From the NCBI GenBank assembly GCA_013433145.1, contig CM024181.1, positions 7,998,001-8,062,000 on the forward strand: a stretch of DNA of 64,000 bases, in the 5' to 3' direction. The notes under the pieces are model-generated. The model was not told the DNA's origin, did no database searches, and saw nothing but the letters and a program-made list of their open reading frames with translations. Below, one piece after another: positions 55,301-64,000 of this stretch (within the stretch, counting starts at the first letter, position 1; every line of letters begins with the position of its first letter). The stretch comes from Ascaris suum. Its lineage: Eukaryota; Nematoda; Chromadorea; Rhabditida; Ascarididae. Position numbers and translations under genes: made by a program.

Positions 55301-58300
55301 TTGAACCTCAAGTGAAACACACAGATCGCCGATACCAATTACGGTCTGAGACAAATTATGCCTATGCTGAGCGATATATATTGCACCAATTTTCATGTTG
55401 GATATTTGGATCAATCAGCAACTTATTGCACGATGGATCCGATGTGTATCTGCTAGAGGGGTATGAACAGTATCAGCAAACCTTTAGTATCATGAATAAA
55501 CACTGACCATCAACAAAACCATAGATCAAAGTCGTTTCTAGCCAAAAGCTATGCACGAAGCAACACAACGAGTACAGCAAGAATGATGCTAAATTTGGGA
55601 GGAAGGGGGGGGGGGGGAGGGGCACAGCGACAATAATAATCCCCTTCACAGAGATTTGAACAAGAAATGTATGTGAAGATGCAGCACCGACTCACCTCAA
55701 AATATCGTAAAAAAGATCGGTCTCGCGCTCGCTCCATGGAGTTCCTTTCCGCCATGCCTTTTTCCGGAAGCTCGCCGATGTCACCCTATGTTCGACACGA
55801 TCCTTGAAAAAAATTTCTCCATTAAAATGTATAAAACATTTTTGCTAACCTCATCCACAATGCTTATTGATCAAAAAGATATTCAAAAATCATATCGCTT
55901 ATTTATCACTCATTATTGTCACATCAACTGGAAACGATGAATCATGCAGAAATCAAGTACTATCATGAGTTTGTTCTACCTCAAAAGACGAATGGGCGAA
56001 CAAGTATGCGCATCCTGTAATTCTCCCCCTTCAATCCCCCCGACCCCCAACAAGGGCTCATTTAGTTGCGTCGTGGCTAGAAGACACTGAATCTCAAGGC
56101 AATCGCTTCAGCTTCAGAATCACCTCAGAGAGCGAACAAAAAATCTGGTTATCACAAGAGATGTGAGATAAATACTCGAACCTCGTTGACCGTCTCCCAG
56201 ATGCTTGTTGGCTCCTCAACGATCGTCAAACTCGACTCATCCAATACAAGTGATCCATCCTCAGCTATTTTTACCTTAATTAGAAAAATGACCGTTCCCT
56301 TAGAAGCGATACCCGCATATGTGCATATGTATCAAATGACGTTAATAGTACGATGTGATATGATAAGACATACTAACACCAAAAAACGTACTTTTTGGGT
56401 ATGAAAGAGTCGTTTGGGTGCTAAGATTTGTTAATCAACTAAGGAGAAGTTACATCGCTTGAATTTTTCTACTATTTGATAGTCAACCATCTGCTAATGG
56501 CTGATAGCAATTTTAAGTGGCTCTCGTTTATTCGCAGGTATCAATGGGCAAGAAGAATTCGACGACATCCATCCTAAAACAACTTCAGGACCTCTCAAAT
56601 TACGCATTCATTAAATCTCGAGAAATATTTAAATATTTACATCTCGAAAATATTCAAAAAAAAGCTGGAAAAATTTTCCACCGAGAAACGCAATTTGCGC
56701 TTTTCCACTTCACTCATTTTCCAACCAACTTTGCAGGCTATCAACAAAAATAAACGTGCAAATAATGCATTCATAACTCAGTTATCCGACCAAAATCCGA
56801 CAATTCAAAATAAAATTTAAAGAATCTGACCGGTGCGAACCGCAAGCAAGCTTTTATCCCCTGCAAACAATTATCGCTCCTTCCAAATCTGATGACTAAG
56901 GATAAAACTCGATAAAAAAGATCTATCCTCTAGTGTACGTCCTACCCCTTCGTTATTCTACCTTCAATGCTTCCCAGTCGAGACCACCAGACAGGCAGGC
57001 AGAGAGACACATAACGCAGATACGACGTTGGCACTTCTCTGCAATCAAATTTATAAAAGCGCATTAAAATGTTTTAACAGGTACTTTTTCATGCACTCTT
57101 TCACAGGTTTCCATTTCCATAGCTTACCACGTTGGCACCGTGTCTGCAGGAATGTATGTGTCTGTAGCGCTTGTCTACGATCAATTTCAACTCGAGAAGC
57201 ACAGGATTACCGTTACGAAATTTGGAAGGAATTATATCACTACAGAGTGACGTCCTACGGCAACAATCAAGATGATCCACCGATATCAAAGGAATTTAAA
57301 GTCGGTTAAAAGCGGTTAAGGATGTAATCTCCAACCGATTCGCTCTCTCCACCTCCTCCCCCCCCCCCCCCCCCACCGGGAAAATTAGCGTTTTTTAAAG
57401 AAGTCGTAGAAGTGGTTGGCTGAGCGAGCAAAACGACAAGTTCGCATATTGTGCCAACTCATTTCCAGTTGTTTTTATGCTGTTTCATTCGTTTTACCCC
57501 TTGCAACATTCTCAACGCTTCAAAGGTCAATGAATGCCTCATAAGCTTATAACAACCAAGCCACAATTTGAAGTTTATAAGAATATGTTTTTCACCTCTC
57601 TAAGACTCTAAGCTGAATAAAAATTCTCCAACCTTTCTTTCAAAAACGCTTTTGCCTTTTTTGTTACTCCCCTATTTATTCTACTGCTCATGAATGAAAA
57701 TCATGAATTTATTTAACGTCTTTTTACAGTTTACTAAAAAGGTAAAAAACTATAATTGAAAGCATGAAAAAGTGGCATAGCGATACAGTATTTCACCACA
57801 ACAATAAGTTCCATCTTATGAACATTGAAAATGATCAAGTAATTCATCCCCCTCCCTACCCCTGTTATACATCTTACGAACGATTCAAAAAATACCATCG
57901 CGGAAGAGTCCAGTATCACTCAATGACAAAAAAGCACTGAATCCTTGATAGTGACAAAAGCTGCAAGTTATGACCAAATTTCAATAATATAAACATCAAA
58001 AAAAATCAACATACCTGTGGAGCTGCAATTTTGTCGGCGGCCTTCTCGCGTTCAACCTTTTGTCTTCCTTCTCCTTGATTCTGCTGCCACTCAGCTACAC
58101 TCATTTCTTTGTTTTCCTTCTTTCCACTATCTCGATGTTTCAGTGCCTAAATTTATCATTATTATGCAAAAATAACAACATAAATCTATATAGTATTGAG
58201 AGTGACGTTTACAATAAAAACATACCATTGAAATTTGAGATATTGACGGACTAATGCTCTCAGAATATAACGATATGTTCTACGTACCCTTCATATTATA

Positions 58301-61300
58301 ACTGCCGTATTAGGTAAACTCATATTGTAAAAATCCGGGTAGCACCTTCGACGCTACAAGATCGCAAACAGAAATTATCAACGAATCGATGAACGGAAAA
58401 TACGGTGAGGAAACAAATGGCACGTGGGTATGAATTTGCATAGAAAATGACCAAAAGGAATCGACTTCACGCTCAATGACCATTCATCGCTATTAATCAA
58501 TGTTTTGCAGTCACCGCATTAGTTGAATGTCTTATATAAGGGTCAACTTTGGATAACTACACGAAAATGCAAACTTATCTGATGAATAAAGTCATCTTAT
58601 CGATAGGTAATATTTATTCATCATAAAATGCATCCTATTTTTGCAAGATATTTTCATTTGAAGATTATAAAGGAAGTGCACTCCCAACAACTCTAAGAAT
58701 TTTCCCCCAATAAGCAAAGAAAAACATCATTCATCGTTCAAAATTGAACATAAATATGAATAATACAAGGTATTTATTCTGAATAGGTCTACTAAAAGCA
58801 GGGGATGCATTATATCGCTTTCCAGCCTGGATTAATTCTGATTAAACCTACCAGGTAGATCAAAAACCCATTTGCACGGACGAAACAAAAACGAAAAAGG
58901 CGAATTAAAAATAAAAGCCAAATACAAATTCAATAATTAATCATCGCAAACTTCAACTCGACAAAAACTGTGGAAAAGAATGAACAATTAAGCAAAGCTA
59001 AAAAAAGATATTCACCCCCAATAAGCTCGCAAAAAAATATTTGTTTACAAAATATAAACTTCTAATTCACAGAAATTATTTATAGTATAAAAAATAAAAA
59101 ATAATAGAGATTATTTTAGACAAGGAAAAACAAAATAAAATTTACTTAAACATTACACAAAACAAGACTTATAGCCTTACTATAGCGGTGAATTATCGAA
59201 ACAATGGATGGGAATGACCAATGAAATGAAAATTTAAAAAAGCCAACGATACCAACCGTGTCGTTTTTTGGATTCCACCAAATCATATCTTGCATTGTCA
59301 TCTTTTTCGGATCAAGCGGCTCATCGCCAGTGAAACGTTTCCTAAAATAAACTCAAATCGACTGCCTCCTTCACTTATATCTTTCTGTGACATATAAAAT
59401 TCTATTCAATCAAATCAAACATTAATTAACAATAGTGAACATTTTAAACGACACAAAGATCGATCGACTTTTGCAACAATACTCGATTGTAAGTGGAGAT
59501 TAACCTCTCTTCCTAGCAAATGTAATCTTGAAAGCTCTATTTCCATCCAAATTCCTTCTTCTCCAATAATCTTTTGCCCCTCCCTCCGCCTTTTCTCCCA
59601 TTCACTCAAATCTGTTCTATAAATCTAAATTTTTCCATCCTTCGTCATATGAAGTACTTCATAATTTTGTATTTACAATCCAATCTACCCACTTTCTTCA
59701 ACCCGTGACATTGAGAAAATGCTGAAAGATTGCGAACTTAGAGAATAATATTTAAACAACCAGCAGTATATAAAACAATAATACAAAGATATTACAAAAA
59801 GAACATGACGAAATGCCAATTATCTGCTTCCTTCTCAGTCAATAAAGGCAAGAAAAACTCTAAAAAAGACTGAAAGAGCTTTTGTGTAATATATACTCAC
59901 CGAGTCTTATGGACCACTTCGGGACTTTTTAGTGGTGAACGATGGCGACTTGACGTGGTCGATGCTGACGTGTTGCGACGACGTCTTGGTGTAGCGCAAC
60001 GAGACGTCGACTCAACTGACGAAGCGATCTCACACCCCGAATTTCTGCAATGCTCCACTGATAAACAACTGATAACAAGGGAAATTCATACATAAGCTGC
60101 TATGAAACAATACGTTAGCACGGCCCCAACGAGTTTATTCACTGCTATTCACTGAGGCAATTATCAACGCTTCCAACTTCTTCCAAAGTGACATGAAATA
60201 TACCACAGAAATAATACACTTCATGATTTTCTTGATTTTAAAAAAGATGGCACCCTTTGGATTCATCCACCTAACTGGTTAAATCACTTATATGACGGCG
60301 ATGGTAAAACGGAAATAAGGGAATAGCTTGATGATATTCAAAACAATTGAAAAAATTTTATGAAGATCAGCATCCCCTGTGTCGAAATATAAAAAAGGAT
60401 GTGACCATTCGTTTCCCGCCTCCGCGCCGAACTAACAAGGTCAATCTCGACTCAAGACCCCAAGTGAAAGTGCGACAGGAAACACAGAACTTACGTCGAT
60501 ACAGCGGTGGGAAGAGATGGCAAATGAGGCGTGGGTTGTGCTGGATTGGATGGCGTCTCGAAGTGCTCCTTTTCAGCTGCAAACAACATTTCTGCACAGT
60601 TGTCGAAGCTCAGGTCAAGCTCAATTCTTTTCTTAGAAGTAGATGAAGATCGATCATCTAACGGCTACGCACTCCTGCATGATCATCTTCCTCAATCAAA
60701 TATATTAGTCGCACTAATTCTATAAGGCCAATGTGAGCTCTAGTGATATGACGGCTGTGTTAAAGCCCGTCAGTTGTGATGGATTTCCATTCATGCATGA
60801 TGAGAACACTCAACGAAATAAAGATGCAGATGCGTTTACATTTCTGCACATCTTACCAATAACATGCGCCTTTTTATTTTGCCAACCACTTAAGGATTAA
60901 AAGAGATTCCTCTCCCCTCTATACGAAAGGTTCTCTTCTGCCGACGACGAAATATGTCTGCATCGAAACTCACCTGAGACTGAAAGAAGTAATAATGGGG
61001 AAAGAGCAAGAATGTTGCAATGAGTGAAGATCACAGTCTTATAGAGCAAGAGGTAATCTTTTGAGGCGTTGAAGGTAATTACAAGGCAATCATAAACCTC
61101 TAGAAACTGAACTTGAAAGATAAAAAGCCGTTAAAATACGGCATTATCATAACGACAACGAATAAAAGTACTGCATTTCCTGCAACAATTTTGAATTCAA
61201 TATAAATGAAGTAAAAATATTCACCGTTTTCAGATGGAAGGTGGGCTGAAGCACTGTCTCGATTGTCATCGCAGGGGTGTTCTATGTTCACCTTGTTTGA

Positions 61301-62610
61301 TTGCTCAACAGCGCTACCGTCCTCGACATTAACTTTCTGTTCGCCCGTGCTAGCTGCGTCCTGTTTAGAGGGCGCAGATGGTGTTCGTTTTGATAATCGA
61401 AGACTGCTCGAAACATTCGGACGAGCCTGCAGCAGATGGTCCAATTAAAAGTACCCCTCAAACAGCATCCACTGGATAAACACTAGAACTCTTATATAAC
61501 TCGCCCAATAAAAAAAGTGCACTTTTTATTGATATAATGCTAACAAACATCGTTGTTTTACTTCAATATCTCCGAGCAGATTACGCTTCTCCCCTCTTTT
61601 TCTCTCAAATTCTGCTCAATGCTTAAATCTCATATTTTCCTTTTCCAATTGCTGCAACCGCTAACGAATTCTTTGCTCGGGAATTTGTCTGATCATTCGG
61701 TTTCCTAGGAAAACACACCATTTGAGCTTTACGATCCATTTTGCATATCCGATTAGCCTGAAGGATCGAAGCATGAGAGCGCATATCATGCTAGCCTCTT
61801 TGGCACTCAGTGTTTAAAGCTTTTCTCCTGATGACATATTGCTGTGCCGAAGTGCTGCTATTAAGAGTGGTCGCCAGTTCCCCAACTCTGTTGAAAGCTT
61901 TTCCAGGCTGTCATCCCAAATTCGAGTGCTTGTCTCATCGTGCATTTTACAAACTTTTTGGCCCCATCTACTCGCTTTATGAGCTTGCAAAGGCAAAGCA
62001 AACATCTCACTACTATATTTATTCATGTATGAGTGTATGTCTGTGTCTGTCTGTTTACCCGCTAATTTTAAAAATGGAAAACAGTGTTACAACTTTTGCA
62101 CTAGCAGGCAATCGTACACAGAATACTTCAGAGGACCCATCCACTGCTCATTTCATAGAAAAAAGTGTACGTATGGGTAACTTCGAGCTAATAATGTCTA
62201 AAAAACAAACCGAGGGGCATAATTCTTATCTATCACCTTCACGACCGGTCGATACAGATAAAATCAAACGTGTTCCAGCATAGGTTTTATTATTTGATAG
62301 TAATTGCTGAAAACGTCTGCTTGATCGGCGTTACTGCCAGACGCATAAAGTCTAAATCTTTCTGACACCCTAACCCGCGGGCTGTCGTTTTTTACAGCTC
62401 CCTTCGCTGTTTCCTTCCAACCTCCACTCCTCCGTTTCCAGTTTTTTTTCCTGCGTTACTTTATTTCTCTTTAATTTCCGCGCAAAACCCCACAGCTTGG
62501 CGCGAATCACCCATTTCTCCTCCAACCGGAAGAAGACAAGAAGTACAACCACAGAAAGCAATAAGACGCACCTGAATGCGGCAACGTCTAGACGCTGCAC
62601 TACTCGACAT
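49342..62610 (-). CDS. BDP1: TFIIIB subunit B'' homologue (BDP1), SANT domain
   Basis: Part of TFIIIB, which recruits RNA polymerase III to tRNA, 5S and U6 genes in the nucleus. Exons: 62610-62572, 61426-61225, 60979-60925, 60626-60495, 60044-59901, 59341-59257, 58146-58015, 56274-56182, 55802-55696, 55225-55111, 54602-54459, 53542-53466, 52497-52403, 51874-51611, 51212-51110, 50134-50014, 49755-49580 and 49462-49342. These make 2205 nt in consistent phase, 734 aa. Start MSSSAASRRCRIQARPNVSS (human: RRARLSVKPNV). Then a Ser/Arg-rich part, PKKMTMQDMIWWNP (residues 202-215; human SKMTMRDFIYYLP), and KIAEDGSLVLDESSLTI (265-281; human KVAEDGSIILDEESLTV). The SANT domain spans about 316-360: PWSERETDLFYDILRATGPD, then FFPSRTRAELKTKFNKEER. 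A Lys/Glu coiled-coil-like helix and an acidic stretch follow. The C-terminal 300 residues I do not recognise. Far shorter than human BDP1 (about 2,600 aa). Least sure: the 55-nt exon and its borders. Confidence 0.9.
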
Positions 62611-62788
62611 CACCGGAATGATGGGAAGATATAAGGGAAACCTGAAATAAATATGCTATCATTTATCAACGTTGGCTGCATAGTAATCTGATCGTGCTTA
62701 ACAACTTCGTCGTTTTCATTAAGCAACGTTCCTTTGGCGTCTGAGTTGGTAAATCTGACGAATAATACGGGAAGAAATTCAGAGTTAC

Positions 62789-63003
62789 CTGCGACGTATG
62801 GGTCCGCAAGATTTTTCGGGGGATTTTGTGCTATGCGTTATGGACGTGTACAAATCTTGGTTTTGCCTTATAAGGAAACGTGGACTGTTGTGTTTTGCTG
62901 ACGGACTTTTACCAGTCGGGTAAGTTAACTCTACTTTTTTGGGTTCCAATGTCGCAAACAATTCCAATAATATCGACACAATTTCGCTGATCCAATGCTG
63001 CAT
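62789..63003 (-). other. BDP1: Possible upstream exon of BDP1
   Basis: An open frame from ATG 63003 (MQHWISEIVSILLELFATLE) runs 71 codons to a good donor (cgtcgcag|gtaact, phase 2). An acceptor at 62642 (atttcag, exon from 62641) then continues in the matching phase through FPLYLPIIPV into the MSSS start of BDP1. This would give an 82-residue N-terminal extension. Human BDP1 begins close to the PNV motif and has no such extension, so this may be 5' UTR that is open by chance, or a minor isoform. Confidence 0.4.
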
Positions 63004-64000
63004 GCTTGCAATAAGATGCTCTAAGCATCCGACTGCCGTCGTTATCAGTGTGTCGCTAGTGGCCTCTGTCTATCTTGGAGGCATATCTATAAGATAAACA
63101 ACTGCCATTGTTATGAAGCGAGGAAAAGAGGAGAGGGGAAAGGAATAGATAGTGGGGGTTTACCCATTAGTGGGCATCGTAATTCGAACAGCACTGTTCT
63201 CGCGTCAACGATGCACGTACATTCTTCATTTCTATACGTTCAGGAAAACAATACATCTAGGCTGTGCACTTCCACCTAAAACCTTCTTTTGTTTCTTCCA
63301 GCTCCCACAAAAAAGTGCAGCGACGTTACCGGAGGCTGTTAGATTTCCGGTCTGCTTTCTACAGAAACGGGATCGAACATACATTGTGCAATGCACTAAA
63401 GATGAGGGCGAAATCCAAACGCTAAGAGCCCTTTGATATAAAAATGTACCAACAAATGCGTAAAGGATAGCATTGTGAATTGTTTTTGAAATCATTGTGT
63501 GCTGTTTTTTTTTTCACTTCTTGCATTTGCCGTCATATTTCCGTCTATTATTACAACTAGCATCACAGCTCTTCCAAGGGCGTTCTATAAACCCTCCCCC
63601 GCCCCCGCCCCAAGGTTTTAAGGGGGCTGCCGAGCAGTTGCCCTAGGGGAATTGAATATGCACTTCTCAATGAAAAGAAAAGCGGAAAGATGTGAGCTAA
63701 CTGATGGCTCAATCAATATCTGCATCGATACGTATTCATAAAATGCCACCTTACATTTACGTGACAGTTTAAGTACACCTGAAAGTCCAAAATACAACTG
63801 ACACATTAAGGTATACCTGACATCCCAAAATATACCTGGCACTTCAAAACACACCTAACAGTCGAAAATATACCCGACAATTTAATAGAAGCATATGACC
63901 TACAGCTAATAAATAACCGCCAACCACATCAACAACCGATTTGAACCAGAATCAACTCGATATTCGTTTATTAATGTCGAAAGTCTTGAATATTTGGGTA
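63004..64000. other. Region upstream of BDP1
   Basis: The BDP1 promoter is expected here. On the plus strand an acceptor-like gtttcttccag (to 63301) is followed by 45 open codons to TGA 63434-63436 (for example EAVRFPVCFLQKRDRTYIVQ), possibly an exon of an unrecognised gene. C-rich runs lie at 63592-63612, and a minisatellite is listed separately. Nothing else is supported. Confidence 0.35.
63756..63883 (+). repeat. 19-bp minisatellite, about 6-7 degenerate units
   Basis: Units of 19 bp begin at 63775, 63794, 63813, 63832, 63851 and 63870, with the pattern ayacctgacastcnaaaat; a weaker unit starts at about 63756. The spacing is exact while the bases have diverged, so this is an old array without recent length change. 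It lies about 1.1 kb upstream of the BDP1 start codon. Confidence 0.8.

Noticed and set aside
55195..55506. 103-codon plus-strand frame
   Set aside because: Partly antisense to the BDP1 SANT exon (55225-55111) and otherwise intronic; no domain seen.

Overview
The window is nuclear DNA of an animal, most likely a nematode. It is AT-rich and intron-dense, with GT-AG introns, short exons (22-322 nt), long (TA)n arrays and poly-C/poly-G runs. Five conserved eukaryotic genes can be rebuilt exon by exon. A clade III (spirurid/ascarid-like) nematode is a guess from gene style; no species was identified. There is no prokaryotic operon, CRISPR array or complete transposon.

Layout: 1-9298 has no convincing gene. 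It holds a GC-rich candidate exon (565-744), a cluster of octamer motifs, short duplications, a 250-bp alternating TG/TA/TG tract and a second (TA)n array. NDUFB9 (complex I subunit) runs on the minus strand, 18329 to 9299, in four exons. Its second intron carries a 5.4-kb block of almost pure A/T repeats (11251-16674). An inverted gene-fragment repeat lies in its first intron. A 1.97-kb spacer with a decayed tRNA-Gly-like element separates it from a divergent aldo-keto reductase gene (+, 20296-23166, five exons). After a 3.7-kb spacer, three genes lie head to tail on the minus strand, transcribed right to left: BDP1 (62610-49342), COG1 (48409-33503) and TMX2 (32894-26823). Gaps between them are 0.6-0.9 kb, an operon-like arrangement by nematode standards.

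The gene models come from reading donor/acceptor sites and checking phase. COG1 sums to 2352 nt (783 aa), BDP1 to 2205 nt (734 aa), the AKR to 870 nt (289 aa) and NDUFB9 to 492 nt (163 aa), all closing in frame. TMX2 closes only if one extra base in an A-run (T-run 29258-29261 on the plus strand) is discounted. That base is either an assembly error or a real frameshift.

The proteins have unrelated housekeeping jobs: respiratory complex I, carbonyl reduction, an ER thioredoxin-like membrane protein, Golgi vesicle tethering and RNA polymerase III initiation. The most unusual signals are the 5.4-kb intronic AT block, a 24-bp minisatellite that stays open and in frame with the first recognisable TMX2 exon, the TMX2 frameshift, and the inverted repeat in NDUFB9 intron 1. 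No new multi-gene system is evident.
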